Program-made: the position numbers and the translations under genes
Part shown: positions 9,204 through 20,038 of the stretch, piece by piece
Layout: each line of letters begins with the position of its first letter
How positions within the stretch are numbered: the stretch's first letter is position 1
Assembly: GCF_023156385.1 (NCBI RefSeq)
Contig: NZ_JAKZAK010000005.1
Span: 1 to 64,000 of the forward strand
DNA: 64,000 nucleotides
Source of the DNA: Marinobacter xestospongiae
GTDB taxonomy: Bacteria > Pseudomonadota > Gammaproteobacteria > Pseudomonadales > Oleiphilaceae
Reading direction: 5' to 3'
The notes under the pieces: model-generated
The model's input: only the letters and a program-made list of their open reading frames with translations
Told to the model about the DNA's origin: nothing
The model's database searches: none

Positions 9204-10217
9204 ATGTCTGAATGGGATTCGGGTCGACAATCCGGCTTGGGTGAGAGGTCGGCGCCAGCGACGGGCGCTAGCGGTGCGCCGGAACAGGGGCGTGACTGGA
9301 AGTTGATCGAGAAACTGGTGATGTCGCTGCAGTCTGAGCAGCGCCGGAGCCGGCGCTGGGGCATCTTTTTCAAGCTTTTGACGTTTACCTACCTGTTTGC
9401 GTTGCTGGCGTTGCTGGTGTTTCCAGCGGGGCAGGGCATGCAACCCTCTGTGGGTGAGCATACCGCGTTGATTGAGGTGACTGGCACCATTGCCGCTGAC
9501 GAGGACGCCAGTGCGGATAATCTGGTGGGCGCCCTGCGGGAGGCTTTCGAAGAGGAGAAGGCCAAGGCGGTGGTCATGAGGATCAACAGTCCGGGAGGAA
9601 GTCCGGTTCAGTCTGGCTATGTGTACGATGAGATTCGCCGGCTGCGGGAAGAGTACCCTGACAAGAAGCTCTACGCGGTGATTGCTGATATCGGTGCGTC
9701 TGGTGCCTACTACATTGCGGCCGCGGCGGATCAGATCTATGCCGATAAGGCGAGTCTGGTGGGCTCGATTGGCGTGATTGGTAGCGGCTTTGGCTTTACC
9801 GGGCTGATGGAAAAGCTGGGCGTTGAACGTCGGCTTTACACCTCGGGTGAGAACAAGGCCTTCCTGGACCCGTTCTCGCCGGAGAAAGAAGGTGAGGTGG
9901 CGTTCTGGGAAGAGGTGCTGGAGACCACCCATGAGCAGTTCATCGCGCAGGTTCGCGCCGGTCGGGGCGATCGTCTGGTCGAGGACGACCGGCTGTTCAG
10001 CGGTTTGGTCTGGACTGGCGAGCAGGCGCTGGAGCTTGGTCTGATCGATGCACTTGGCAGCTCCTCCTACGTTGCCCGGGATATTGTGGGTGCCGAAGAC
10101 CTGGTGGACTACACCCGGGGCGGCTCGCGCCTGGAAGAGTTTATCGAGCGCCTGGGCGCCTCTGTGGGCGCCGGTTTTGCCGAGCAGGTGGTTCAGTCCC
10201 GGCTGGAGATGCGATAG
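9204..10217 (+). CDS. sppA: Signal peptide peptidase SppA (S49 family)
   Basis: SppA degrades cleaved signal peptides at the inner membrane. The protein (337 residues) is the short, one-domain form. A single membrane helix lies at about residues 58-76 (FLKLLTFTYLFALLALLVF region), followed by the periplasmic S49 domain with INSPGGSP. The catalytic serine is at about 166 (GASGAYYIA) and the catalytic lysine at about 218 (GENKAFLDPF); their 52-residue spacing matches short SppA enzymes. The start is preceded by an AGGAAA-type ribosome site. Its last 25 bases overlap the convergent maf gene. Confidence 0.93.
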   Translation: MSEWDSGRQSGLGERSAPATGASGAPEQGRDWKLIEKLVMSLQSEQRRSRRWGIFFKLLTFTYLFALLALLVFPAGQGMQPSVGEHTALIEVTGTIAADEDASADNLVGALREAFEEEKAKAVVMRINSPGGSPVQSGYVYDEIRRLREEYPDKKLYAVIADIGASGAYYIAAAADQIYADKASLVGSIGVIGSGFGFTGLMEKLGVERRLYTSGENKAFLDPFSPEKEGEVAFWEEVLETTHEQFIAQVRAGRGDRLVEDDRLFSGLVWTGEQALELGLIDALGSSSYVARDIVGAEDLVDYTRGGSRLEEFIERLGASVGAGFAEQVVQSRLEMR

Positions 10218-10810
10218 CGCTCCGCCAGGAGGTCGAGACCCCAGTCTTCCAGCAGGTCGCACAGGGCGATCAGTGGGAGTCCGATCAGGGCGTTGGGGTC
10301 GCGGCCATTCAGTGAGCTGAACAGGGTGATGCCCAGGCCTTCCATGCGGAAGCTGCCGGCGCAGTCGTAGGGTTGCTCAACCCTGAGGTAGTGCTCGATG
10401 TCCTGTTCAGACAGTGCCCGGAACTGTACGTCAAAAGGTTCGCACAGCACGGCGGCGCGCCCGGATCGGGTGTCCAGCAGGGCGAGACCGGTCAGGAAGC
10501 GGACGCTTCTGTCGCGGCAGCGGCGCAGTTGTTCCACGGCGCGGTCGTGGGTGTGCGGCTTGGTCAGGACGGTGCCGTCATCGAGGGTGGCGACCTGATC
10601 CGAGCCAATGACCCAATGGTCGGGAAATCTGGCCCGCAGGGCTTCGGCTTTTTGTCGTGCCAGGCGCTGGACCAGTTTCGTGGCGGATTCGTCCGGCTGG
10701 CTGGATTCATCAATATCCGGGCTGGCGCAGTCGAACGGCAAGCCGAATCGTTCCAGCAGCTGTTTGCGGTAGGGCGATGAAGACGCCAGCACAAGTTGGG
10801 GTAAGGTCAT
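10193..10810 (-). CDS. Maf-type nucleotide pyrophosphatase (YceF subfamily)
   Basis: Maf proteins hydrolyse non-canonical nucleoside triphosphates; the YceF branch prefers m7GTP. This 205-residue protein begins LPQLVLASSSPYRKQLLERFGL with the diagnostic SSSPYR motif. It has DESSQPDE, the GSDQVATLDDGTVLTKP block containing catalytic acidic residues, and the YDCAGSFRMEGLGI segment near residue 150. Placement next to yceD-rpmF is the E. coli arrangement, which supports YceF over YhdE. Its stop lies inside the end of sppA on the other strand. Confidence 0.9.
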   Translation of the reverse strand: MTLPQLVLASSSPYRKQLLERFGLPFDCASPDIDESSQPDESATKLVQRLARQKAEALRARFPDHWVIGSDQVATLDDGTVLTKPHTHDRAVEQLRRCRDRSVRFLTGLALLDTRSGRAAVLCEPFDVQFRALSEQDIEHYLRVEQPYDCAGSFRMEGLGITLFSSLNGRDPNALIGLPLIALCDLLEDWGLDLLAERYRISSRD

Positions 10811-10947
10811 GATTCGCTCGGGCTCTTGAGGGCTTCGAAGGCGAGCTTACCACAGGGGCTGGGGCGGTATTTGGCGGAGATTTTCGGGTTCGGGGTCAAT
10901 AATAGTCGATGGTTGACCGAAAATTGAACGCCAGGGCCACGAAGTCT

Positions 10948-10976
10948 TTGACAGCCGGGGGGTAGAGCCCTAGAAT
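10948..10976 (+). promoter_or_regulatory. Strong sigma-70 promoter of yceD, nearly leaderless
   Basis: A consensus TTGACA (10948-10953) and TAGAAT (10971-10976) are 17 bp apart. The start of transcription should fall at about 10982-10984, only 2-4 bases before the yceD ATG at 10986, leaving no room for a ribosome binding site. Confidence 0.8.
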
Positions 10977-10985
10977 TGCGCGCCT

Positions 10986-11531
10986 ATGTCAAACGCCGAA
11001 TTGCCCAAGATCGTCGATCCCTACAAACTTGCCGAACAAGGTGAAGTGCTTGAGGGAACGATTCCGCTGAAACAGCTGGACCGCTTCGCCGATTGCATTG
11101 TCGGGATGGATGAAGACGGGCACTGTCAGGTCAAGCTGTCATTCTCAATGGATGACGAGCGGCGCCGGATCGTATCGGGACAGCTGGATACTCAGGTACA
11201 ACTGGAGTGTCAGCGTTGTATGAATCCGATGGATGCGGCACTGACATCCCAGTTTCGTCTGGGGCTGGTGACCAGTGATGAGCAGGCCCAGCAGTTACCC
11301 AAGGAGCTCGAGCCGTTTCTGACGGATGAGTTCAATGCAGATCTGTGGACTATGGTGGAAGACGAGTTGTTGCTCGTGCTGCCGCCATTTCCGCTCCACG
11401 ACCGGGGACAGTGTCCGGCCAGGGAGCAGCTGGAGGCGCTGGAAGAGGATGATGCCGAAATGGATTCCGAGGAATCCAAGCGGGACAATCCTTTCAGTGT
11501 TCTGGCGGGTCTGAAGACGAAAAAACATTAA
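10986..11531 (+). CDS. yceD: YceD family protein (DUF177)
   Basis: YceD is a small conserved protein encoded just before rpmF and linked genetically to 23S rRNA accumulation. The 181-residue protein starts MSNAELPKIVDPYKLAEQGEVLEG, which aligns with the usual N-terminus and supports the ATG at 10986. Central cysteines form the typical ECQRCMNPM pair, and a third sits in GQCPAREQ near the C-terminus. The tail is acidic, then basic. A near-consensus promoter lies immediately upstream, so the message would be almost leaderless. rpmF and the lipid genes follow. Confidence 0.9.
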   Translation: MSNAELPKIVDPYKLAEQGEVLEGTIPLKQLDRFADCIVGMDEDGHCQVKLSFSMDDERRRIVSGQLDTQVQLECQRCMNPMDAALTSQFRLGLVTSDEQAQQLPKELEPFLTDEFNADLWTMVEDELLLVLPPFPLHDRGQCPAREQLEALEEDDAEMDSEESKRDNPFSVLAGLKTKKH

Positions 11532-11612
11532 CGAATGTAGCTGGCGGAACCGCTGCAAGGTGGTTTCGCTGCTGTTTATACGAACGCTAGTTTCAAGGTC
11601 AGGAGCATAATC

Positions 11613-11792
11613 ATGGCTGTACAGCAAAACCGGAAAACCCGCTCTAAGCGTGGCATGCGTCGTTCCCACGATGCTCTGAATGCTGCCACTCTGTCCACCG
11701 ACGCCACCACAGGTGAAGTTCATCGTCGTCACCACGTCTCTCCGGACGGCTTCTACCGTGGCAAGCAGGTAGTTGAAGCGCGCGACGAGTAA
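11613..11792 (+). CDS. rpmF: 50S ribosomal protein L32
   Basis: The frame encodes 59 residues beginning [20 protein letters not shown] and ending VVEARDE. It matches bacterial L32, a component of the large subunit near the peptidyl transferase region. The sequence has no cysteines, so it is the zinc-free form usual in gammaproteobacteria. A TCAGGAGC ribosome site precedes the ATG. It lies between yceD and plsX, the classical arrangement that couples ribosome and membrane lipid synthesis. Confidence 0.96.
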   Translation: MAVQQNRKTRSKRGMRRSHDALNAATLSTDATTGEVHRRHHVSPDGFYRGKQVVEARDE

Positions 11793-11814
11793 TCGTTGCG
11801 CCTGATACCGCCCT

Positions 11815-12858
11815 GTGTCTGACGGAACCGTGGTGAAATCGGTCACCCTGGCCGTCGATGCCATGAGTGGCGATCGCGGGGCTGCGGTAGCAGTCAGCGC
11901 GGCGCTGGCGGCGGTAACAGAAAACGAGGCCTTGAGCGTCATTCTGGTTGGTATCCGGAGTGAGCTTGAGGCCTTGTTGTATGGGGCGGATCGTGATTCC
12001 GGGTCGGCCGGCCATCCCCGAATCAGCATTGCTGAGGCGGTGGATGTGGTGCGGATGAATGAGCGTCCCTCCCACGCCCTGCGGCACAAGCAGAATGCCT
12101 CCATGGCAGTGGCGCTGCGGCTGGTTCGGGATGGCGAAGCCCAGGGCTGCGTCAGTGCCGGTAATACTGGCGCGCTGATGGCGTTTGGTCGTTCGATCAT
12201 CCGCATGTATCCGGGGATTGAGCGCCCCGCCATCACCAAGCTGATTCCCTCCCTTCGCGGTCGCTGTCACGTCCTGGATCTGGGCGCAAATGTCGATGCC
12301 AGTGCCGAGAACCTCTACCAGTACGCTCTCATGGGCTCGCTGATGGCGTCTGCGATCAGTGACCTGCCTGAGCCGCGGGTGGCGTTGCTCAACGTCGGTG
12401 AAGAGGAGATCAAGGGCAATGAGCAGGTGAGGCTGGCGTCCCATCTGCTGGCTCAGTGCGATACCATCAATTACATCGGCTATGTCGAGGGCAGTGATCT
12501 GTTCCGGGATGTGGCGGATGTGGTGGTGTGTGACGGTTTTGTCGGCAATATCGCCCTCAAAACCGGAGAGGGCGTCGCCGGGTTGCTGATCGAGCTGCTG
12601 GAGCAGGCATTCAGTCGCGGACTCTACGGCCGATTCGTTGGCTGGCTGGCGCGTCCGGTGCTTGGGCGCCTGCTGAAGCTGATGGACCCGGCCCGCCACA
12701 ATGGCGCCAGCCTGCTTGGGCTGCAGGGCGTGGTGATCAAAAGTCATGGTAATGCCAATGAGTGGGCCCTGCTGGCCGCCATTCGGCAGGCAACAAAAGA
12801 GGTGGAAATGGAAGTTCCCCGCAGAATCAACGACAGACTGGACGACCTGATGCTGTGA
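11815..12858 (+). CDS. plsX: Phosphate acyltransferase PlsX
   Basis: PlsX converts acyl-ACP to acyl-phosphate, the donor for PlsY in phospholipid synthesis, acting peripherally at the membrane. The 347-residue protein has the characteristic AVDAMSGDRG start, SAGNTGALMAFG near residue 120, DLGANVDASAENL, and GFVGNIALKTGEG motifs. The GTG at 11815 is used although no clear ribosome site is visible; another GTG at 11830 is possible. It lies 22 bases after rpmF. No fabH follows, so fabD is next, as in Pseudomonas. Confidence 0.95.
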   Translation: MSDGTVVKSVTLAVDAMSGDRGAAVAVSAALAAVTENEALSVILVGIRSELEALLYGADRDSGSAGHPRISIAEAVDVVRMNERPSHALRHKQNASMAVALRLVRDGEAQGCVSAGNTGALMAFGRSIIRMYPGIERPAITKLIPSLRGRCHVLDLGANVDASAENLYQYALMGSLMASAISDLPEPRVALLNVGEEEIKGNEQVRLASHLLAQCDTINYIGYVEGSDLFRDVADVVVCDGFVGNIALKTGEGVAGLLIELLEQAFSRGLYGRFVGWLARPVLGRLLKLMDPARHNGASLLGLQGVVIKSHGNANEWALLAAIRQATKEVEMEVPRRINDRLDDLML

Positions 12859-12991
12859 TCGGCGCCATCCTCTGGCCTGCATTGCGACCAATGTCCTAGC
12901 AACTGCAGTGGCCGGCCGGTGGTTGTTGCGGGGCTTGCCTTGTACTATTGGCTAATCTCTCATTCCGCTCACAGACGATAAGATTCCCATC

Positions 12992-13930
12992 ATGAAATCA
13001 GCCTTCATTTTTCCTGGTCAGGGTTCGCAGTCCGTTGGCATGCTGGCGGACGCGGCGGGCAACTGGCCGATCGTTGAACAGACATTCTCCGAGGCGTCGG
13101 ATGTGCTGGGGTATGACCTCTGGCACCTGTGTCAGCACGGCCCTGCCGAAGAACTCAACCGCACCATGGTGACGCAGCCGGCGTTGTTGACGGCCAGTGT
13201 TGCACTCTGGCGTCAGTGGCTGGTGGCCGACGGACCGCGTCCGGATTTTGTCGCCGGGCACAGCCTGGGTGAATACAGCGCGCTGGTTGCTGCCGAAAGC
13301 CTCAATTTCCTTGACGCTGTGAAGTTAGTGAGCCTGCGGGGCGAACTGATGCAGGAAGCGGTGCCCGCCGGCGAAGGCAAGATGGCCGCCATTCTGGGTC
13401 TGGAAGACAATGACGTGGCAGCTGCCTGCGAACAGGCGGCTGGTGATGATGTGGTGTCCGCGGTGAACTTTAACGCGCCTGGCCAGGTTGTGATTGCTGG
13501 CTCGGCGGCAGCGGTTGACCGTGCCATTGAGACCTGTAAAGAGAAGGGCGCTCGCAAGGCCATGCCGTTGCCCGTGAGTGTTCCGTCTCACTGTGCGCTG
13601 ATGAAAGGGGCCGCTGAGGAGTTGGCCGGTGCACTGGATGAAGTCACCTTTAACGATGCTGTCATCCCGGTGGTGCAGAATGTCTCCGCGCTTGCCGGTC
13701 AGGATCGCGATACCCTGAAAGCCAACCTCGTTCGCCAGCTTTACTCTCCTGTTCTGTGGACCGATTCCGTGCGCCATCTGGTGTCTGAAGGCGTCTCGGT
13801 CGCGGTTGAGTGTGGTTCAGGCAAAGTGTTGGCGGGCTTGGCCAAGCGGATCGACCGTAACTTGGCGGTTCACAGCATTGAGCAGCCGGATTCGCTGGCT
13901 GCGGCAATCCAGGCTGCATCGGCAAAATAA
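12992..13930 (+). CDS. fabD: Malonyl-CoA-ACP transacylase FabD
   Basis: FabD loads malonyl groups onto acyl carrier protein for type II fatty acid synthesis. It has the N-terminal FPGQGSQSVGML motif, the catalytic serine in GHSLGEYSAL at residue 91, and the catalytic histidine in the VPSHCALM segment. Length is 312 residues, typical of the family. It is 133 bases from plsX and 54 from fabG, and is probably part of one fab transcript. Confidence 0.96.
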   Translation: MKSAFIFPGQGSQSVGMLADAAGNWPIVEQTFSEASDVLGYDLWHLCQHGPAEELNRTMVTQPALLTASVALWRQWLVADGPRPDFVAGHSLGEYSALVAAESLNFLDAVKLVSLRGELMQEAVPAGEGKMAAILGLEDNDVAAACEQAAGDDVVSAVNFNAPGQVVIAGSAAAVDRAIETCKEKGARKAMPLPVSVPSHCALMKGAAEELAGALDEVTFNDAVIPVVQNVSALAGQDRDTLKANLVRQLYSPVLWTDSVRHLVSEGVSVAVECGSGKVLAGLAKRIDRNLAVHSIEQPDSLAAAIQAASAK

Positions 13931-13984
13931 TGAAGGCGAACGGCGGTTTCAGCATCTACATGAACCATTGTAAGGAAGCTTTCC

Positions 13985-14728
13985 ATGTCACTTGATGGCA
14001 AAATCGCGCTGGTTACCGGAGCAACCCGGGGTATTGGCAAGGCAATTGCTAAAGAACTTGCAGGCCAGGGTGCGCTGGTCGTGGGGACTGCCACCAGCGA
14101 AGCAGGCGCCGAGAGCATCAGTGAAGACCTCGCTGGCGCGGCCACACCCGGCTTTGGCATCGTTATGAACGTGTCGGACCCCGAGAGCATTGAGGCGGGG
14201 CTGAAAGCCGTCGCTGAGCGGGCCGGCGCGCCCCACATCCTCGTCAACAACGCCGGTATTACCCGGGATAACCTGTTGATGCGGCTCAAGGATGGCGACT
14301 GGTCCGATGTGATCGAAACCAACCTTGCCAGCGTGTTCCGCCTGTCCAAGGCGGTGCTGCGGGGTATGGCCAAGGCCCGCTGGGGGCGGATTATCAATGT
14401 CAGCTCGGTGGTTGCCGGCATGGGGAACCCCGGCCAGACCAACTACTGCGCGGCCAAAGCCGGGGTTGAGGGCTTCACCCGCAGCCTGGCGAAAGAAATG
14501 TCAAACCGGGGAATCACCGCCAACTGCGTGGCTCCGGGCTTCATCGACACCGATATGACGCGAAAACTGGACGACAAGCAGCGCGAGTCTATGATGGAAG
14601 TCATACCTGCGGGCCGTCTTGGGGAGCCGGAAGAAGTCGCTGCCGTGGTGGGCTTTCTTGCCTCGGACGCGGCCGGCTATGTGACCGGCGAAACCATACA
14701 CGTCAATGGTGGTATGTACATGGGATAA
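13985..14728 (+). CDS. fabG: 3-oxoacyl-ACP reductase FabG
   Basis: FabG is the NADPH-dependent ketoreductase of fatty acid elongation. The 247-residue SDR protein shows the TGATRGIGKAIA cofactor motif, NNAGITRDNLLMR, the active site serine in INVSSVVAGMGN, and the YxxxK pair in TNYCAAKAG (about Y154/K158). An AAGGAAGC ribosome site precedes the ATG. The strong match in length and motifs to E. coli FabG separates it from generic SDR proteins. Confidence 0.96.
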   Translation: MSLDGKIALVTGATRGIGKAIAKELAGQGALVVGTATSEAGAESISEDLAGAATPGFGIVMNVSDPESIEAGLKAVAERAGAPHILVNNAGITRDNLLMRLKDGDWSDVIETNLASVFRLSKAVLRGMAKARWGRIINVSSVVAGMGNPGQTNYCAAKAGVEGFTRSLAKEMSNRGITANCVAPGFIDTDMTRKLDDKQRESMMEVIPAGRLGEPEEVAAVVGFLASDAAGYVTGETIHVNGGMYMG

Positions 14729-14730
14729 GG

Positions 14731-14767
14731 CTTGCGCAACAATAGCCGTAATTCCTTGTTGCACAAG
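14731..14767 (+). other. Stem-loop between fabG and acpP
   Basis: Bases 14731-14742 pair with 14756-14767 with a single C-A mismatch around a 13-base loop. No T-run follows. It may be a processing or mRNA-stabilising structure that lets acpP be expressed apart from fabG. Confidence 0.4.
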
Positions 14768-14787
14768 GCGTTAGACAGTTTGTTCGC

Positions 14788-14816
14788 TTGTTTGCGAATA
14801 GGCTTTAAACTAAACT
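14788..14816 (+). promoter_or_regulatory. Possible internal promoter of acpP
   Basis: TTGTTT (14788-14793) and TAAACT (14811-14816) are 17 bp apart in an AT-richer gap ahead of acpP. The match is moderate; the position fits the known need for high acpP expression. Confidence 0.4.
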
Positions 14817-14858
14817 GGCAATCCGATATTGCTTGGTTGAAATCAAAGTGAGGAAATT

Positions 14859-15092
14859 ATGAGTACAGTTGAAGAGCGCGTAAAGAAGATCGTCTGCGAG
14901 CAGTTGGGCGTTAAGGAGTCCGAGGTTCAGAGCACATCTTCTTTTGTTGAGGATCTTGGCGCTGACTCACTGGACACTGTTGAGCTGGTAATGGCTCTCG
15001 AAGAAGAGTTTGAAACCGAAATTCCTGACGAAGAAGCTGAAAAGCTGGCGAGTGTCCAGGACGCGATCGACTACATTGTCGCGCATACCTGA
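14859..15092 (+). CDS. acpP: Acyl carrier protein
   Basis: ACP carries growing acyl chains on a phosphopantetheine arm in the cytoplasm. The acidic 77-residue protein has the modification site serine at 37 in the [17 protein letters not shown] helix. A GTGAGGAAATT ribosome site precedes the ATG. A terminator lies directly after it, which would give an abundant short acpP message separate from fabF. Confidence 0.97.
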   Translation: MSTVEERVKKIVCEQLGVKESEVQSTSSFVEDLGADSLDTVELVMALEEEFETEIPDEEAEKLASVQDAIDYIVAHT

Positions 15093-15121
15093 TACTCCGC
15101 TCGATTAGTTCGCCAAGCAGA

Positions 15122-15157
15122 AGCCGTCCTGAGCATCGTCCACGGGACGGCTTTTTT
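15122..15157 (+). terminator. Terminator between acpP and fabF
   Basis: An 8-bp stem AGCCGTCC / GGACGGCT (15122-15129 with 15145-15152) is followed by a run of six T residues (15152-15157). It stands inside the fab cluster and probably attenuates read-through to fabF. Confidence 0.85.
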
Positions 15158-15220
15158 ATTGGCTGTCATTTTCCCGAGTTTGTCGGTTTATTCAGATAAA
15201 GGACGTAGGTGAACGGTGTT

Positions 15221-16462
15221 ATGGCTGAACGACGTGTTGTGATCACAGGTCTGGGCATGCTTTCCCCGCTGGGGAATGATGTCGAATCCTCTTGGCAGGG
15301 TATCAAGTCGGGGCGCAGCGGTATTGGCCTGATCGACCGGTTTGACGCTTCCGAGTACAACACCAGGATTGGTGGTGCGGTTCGGGATCTCGATATCAGT
15401 GCCTATCTGTCAGCAAAGGACGCTCGCAAGATGGACGCGTTCATCCACTATGGCCTGATTGCCGCCCAGCAGGCGGTGGAAGACGCCAGGCTGGACGCCA
15501 GCGATGACCTGGACGTAGACCGGGTTGGTGTCGCTATCGGGTCCGGTATCGGGGGCCTGGAGTTTATCGAGAAGAACGTGCTCGCCCTGAATGAGAACGG
15601 CCCGCGCAAGGTGTCACCGTTCTTTGTGCCAGCCTCGGTGATTAACATGATCTCCGGCAATGTTGCTATCAAGCATGGCTACCAGGGCCCCAACATCGCC
15701 ATCACCACGGCCTGTACCACCGGTACCCATAACATCGGCTATGCCGCCCGCACGATCGCCTATGGCGATGCGGATGTGATGCTCGCCGGTGGCGCCGAGA
15801 TGGCGACCACGCGGACCGGTGTTGCAGCTTTCTCCGCTGCACGCGCGCTTTCCACCCGCAACGATGAGCCGGAGAAGGCCAGCCGCCCCTGGGATAAAGA
15901 CCGTGACGGCTTTGTGCTCAGCGATGGTGCCGGCGTACTGGTGCTGGAAGAGCTTGAGCACGCCCGTCGTCGTGGCGCGACTATTTACGGCGAAGTGATT
16001 GGTTTTGGTATGAGCGACGATGCCTACCACATTACCGCGCCTTCCGGCACCGGTGCCCAGAAAGCCATGCGCAATGCCATGCGCGATGCGGGCCTGGCGC
16101 CGGAAGAGGTGGACTACATCAACGCCCACGGCACCTCAACGCAGCTTGGTGATGTGGCGGAAGTGGATGCGGTGAAAGCCGTATTCGGCGACCACGCCCA
16201 TAAGCTGGCCATGAGCAGCACCAAGTCCATGACTGGTCACCTGCTGGGAGCCGCCGGGGCAGTGGAGGCGATCTTCTCGACACTGGCGGTGCGGGAAGGC
16301 GTGTTGCCTCCGACCATCAACCTGGAAAATCCGGGGGAAGGGTGCGATCTCGACTTCGTCGCCAACCAGAGTCGGGAAGCCGATGTGAAAGTGGCGCTGT
16401 CCAACTCCTTCGGGTTTGGCGGCACCAATGGCACGCTGATCTTCCGTCGCTTCGAGGATTGA
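15221..16462 (+). CDS. fabF: 3-oxoacyl-ACP synthase II FabF
   Basis: FabF condenses malonyl-ACP with acyl-ACP, including the cis-9 16:1 to 18:1 step. The protein shows the active-site cysteine in [12 protein letters not shown] (about residue 165) and histidines in INAHGTST (about 303) and [11 protein letters not shown] (340). I prefer the ATG at 15221 because [19 protein letters not shown] aligns with the E. coli N-terminus and gives 413 residues, with AGGTGA 8 bases upstream; a GTG at 15209 with an AAAGGA box is an alternative. pabC begins on the next base after its stop. Confidence 0.95.
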   Translation: MAERRVVITGLGMLSPLGNDVESSWQGIKSGRSGIGLIDRFDASEYNTRIGGAVRDLDISAYLSAKDARKMDAFIHYGLIAAQQAVEDARLDASDDLDVDRVGVAIGSGIGGLEFIEKNVLALNENGPRKVSPFFVPASVINMISGNVAIKHGYQGPNIAITTACTTGTHNIGYAARTIAYGDADVMLAGGAEMATTRTGVAAFSAARALSTRNDEPEKASRPWDKDRDGFVLSDGAGVLVLEELEHARRRGATIYGEVIGFGMSDDAYHITAPSGTGAQKAMRNAMRDAGLAPEEVDYINAHGTSTQLGDVAEVDAVKAVFGDHAHKLAMSSTKSMTGHLLGAAGAVEAIFSTLAVREGVLPPTINLENPGEGCDLDFVANQSREADVKVALSNSFGFGGTNGTLIFRRFED

Positions 16463-17278
16463 GTGGCCGGTCTGGACGTAATCTGGGCCGACCGCCAGGA
16501 CCTGCCGGCCAGTGACCGTGGGCTCGCCTACGGTGACGGTCTGTTTGAGACCGTTCGGGTTGAGGGCGACCAGCCATTGCTGCTCCGCAGGCATCTGGAG
16601 CGACTGGTCGCCGGTGCCCGGAGGCTGGCGATTCCATTGCCGCCCGATCAGCTCCAGCAGCTGGTTGGGGAGGCCCTTGAGCACTACGGCCGGCCATCGG
16701 CCTGGGTGCTCAAGCTGGTCCTGACCCGGGGCAGTGGTGGCCGGGGCTATCGTCCTCCGGCCCAGTCCCGGCCCCGGCTAGTGCTGTCCCGTCATGCCAT
16801 GCCGCCCCTGCCGGCGCCGGGTGGGGTAACGGCAACGGTGGCGAGCACCCCGTTGGTGGTCAGTCCTGAGCTGTCGGGCCTGAAGTCACTGAACCGCCTG
16901 GAGCAGGTGATGGCCAGCCAGCATCTGTCGGCCGAGGCCTATGAAGCTGTGTTTACTGACGCCGGCGGCCGCCTGCTGGAAGGCACGCGAACCAACCTGT
17001 TGCTGCGGTTTGATGGCCAGTGGTGGCAGCCACCAGCGGAAGGTGTTGCTGTAGCCGGGGTTATGGCTGCCGCACTGGCGGACGGTTTGACCGCTGCCGG
17101 CGAGCGCGTGCGACAAAGGCCGTTGCCACTGTCTCTGCTCACCCGGCCAGAGTGTGAGGGGCTGTATCTGACCAACAGCGTGATTGGCGCTGTGCCGGTG
17201 CGCAAACTGGGATGTCTGTATTTGCCAATTGATAACACCCTTGCGACAATCTGCGATCCGTTGAAGCTGCCGAAGTAA
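16463..17278 (+). CDS. pabC: Aminodeoxychorismate lyase
   Basis: PabC splits 4-amino-4-deoxychorismate into p-aminobenzoate and pyruvate for folate synthesis. It is a fold-type IV PLP enzyme. The N-terminal DRGLAYGDGLFETVRV motif and the GLKSLNRLEQVMASQ segment with the cofactor lysine are diagnostic. Substrate side residues appear in DAGGRLLEGTRTNLL. It starts with GTG directly abutting the fabF stop, with a GAGG box within the end of fabF, so translation is coupled. The order fabF-pabC-mltG-tmk is conserved in gammaproteobacteria. Confidence 0.94.
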   Translation: MAGLDVIWADRQDLPASDRGLAYGDGLFETVRVEGDQPLLLRRHLERLVAGARRLAIPLPPDQLQQLVGEALEHYGRPSAWVLKLVLTRGSGGRGYRPPAQSRPRLVLSRHAMPPLPAPGGVTATVASTPLVVSPELSGLKSLNRLEQVMASQHLSAEAYEAVFTDAGGRLLEGTRTNLLLRFDGQWWQPPAEGVAVAGVMAAALADGLTAAGERVRQRPLPLSLLTRPECEGLYLTNSVIGAVPVRKLGCLYLPIDNTLATICDPLKLPK

Positions 17279-17285
17279 ACCTCTT

Positions 17286-18964
<1,679 letters not shown>

Positions 18965-19225
18965 GAGCCATCGGCTGCGATATATCGTTGGCGTCATCTG
19001 CGTACATTTCGCATTGAATCCTGTCGTCTAATGCCACAGACTTGGCCTTTGGCTGCAAGTGAGAAAGGCTTGCATCCGCCCGGTCAGTGATCCTGAGTGT
19101 CGGCGGCCAGGTGCTTCCGACGTGCAACTGGTACGCGACACTGCTTTACTGATCGGGGAGTGAATCAATGCGGGCCCAAACCAACAGGGCGGCCCGCGGT
19201 ACGGTACCCCTGGCCAGGCCTGTTT

Positions 19226-20014
19226 ATGCTCAATGCCCGACTGCTGAAATTGCCGGAAGCGGCCCATCAGCATCGCCATGACTACCACCAACTGGTAATT
19301 GGTATCCGTGGCGAGGCGGAGCTGAGCGTTGATGGCAACGGCTCGCGCCTAGACAACTGGCGGGCCTGTCTGGTGCCAACGGAAGCCCGGCACGATTACC
19401 GGGGTGATCACCAGAATCATGTCCTGGTGATCAATCTCGATCCCTACATTCCTTCCCTGAACTCGCCTCGGCATGCCGATTACGATCAACTGGCGCCGAT
19501 GTTTGAACGCGCCCGTACCGTCAGTCTGGATACCCGGTTGCAGGGGATGGTGCAGTTCTGTGCCACGGAGTTCGATCGCTCACCTGACAACGAGGCCCTG
19601 CGCCGTCACCTGTCGGCGAGTATCCTGCATTGCCTGGCGGAGCGGGTGGCTCTCAGCGAGCCCCGGCGTGCCGTCAACCGCGTCGGCCTGAGCCCGGAAA
19701 CGATTCGTCGTTATGTCATGGAAAACCTGCACAAAAAAGTGACGGTAAAAGACATGGCCAATGTGGCCTGCCTGAGCGTCAGCCGTTTCCATGAAATATT
19801 CCGCGAACTCACCGGCGTCTCTCCCCATCAGTTCCTGATCCAGACCCGGCTGGACCAGGCTGTCCAGTTGCTGACCGGCACCCAGTTATCGGTCACCGAG
19901 ATCAGCTATCGAACCGGATTTTCCAGTCAAAGTGCGTTGACCAACGCTTTGCGAAAACATCGCGGCACAATTCCGTCTAAGCTGAGGAATAGCGAGAACG
20001 TTCGCGGGCAATGA
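19226..20014 (+). CDS. AraC-family transcriptional regulator, probable regulator of proline use
   Basis: The protein has an N-terminal cupin-like sensing domain (HQHRHDYHQLVIGIRGEAEL) and a C-terminal pair of AraC helix-turn-helix motifs: VTVKDMANVACLSVSRFHEIF and LSVTEISYRTGFSSQSALTNAL. I set the start at the ATG at 19226, where similarity to the family begins; the frame is open 43 codons further up but that part looks non-coding. It stands directly upstream of and parallel to putA, whose product here lacks a DNA-binding domain. In P. aeruginosa the AraC-type PruR activates putA and putP, so a PruR-like role is a reasonable inference. Confidence 0.8.
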   Translation: MLNARLLKLPEAAHQHRHDYHQLVIGIRGEAELSVDGNGSRLDNWRACLVPTEARHDYRGDHQNHVLVINLDPYIPSLNSPRHADYDQLAPMFERARTVSLDTRLQGMVQFCATEFDRSPDNEALRRHLSASILHCLAERVALSEPRRAVNRVGLSPETIRRYVMENLHKKVTVKDMANVACLSVSRFHEIFRELTGVSPHQFLIQTRLDQAVQLLTGTQLSVTEISYRTGFSSQSALTNALRKHRGTIPSKLRNSENVRGQ

Positions 20015-20038
20015 GGAGAAATTCCCGAGTATCGGAGG

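Noticed and set aside
12859..12991. fabH or a small gene between plsX and fabD
   Set aside because: The 133-base gap is too short for fabH and shows no small frame with a ribosome site; absence of fabH here is usual for Pseudomonas-like clusters.
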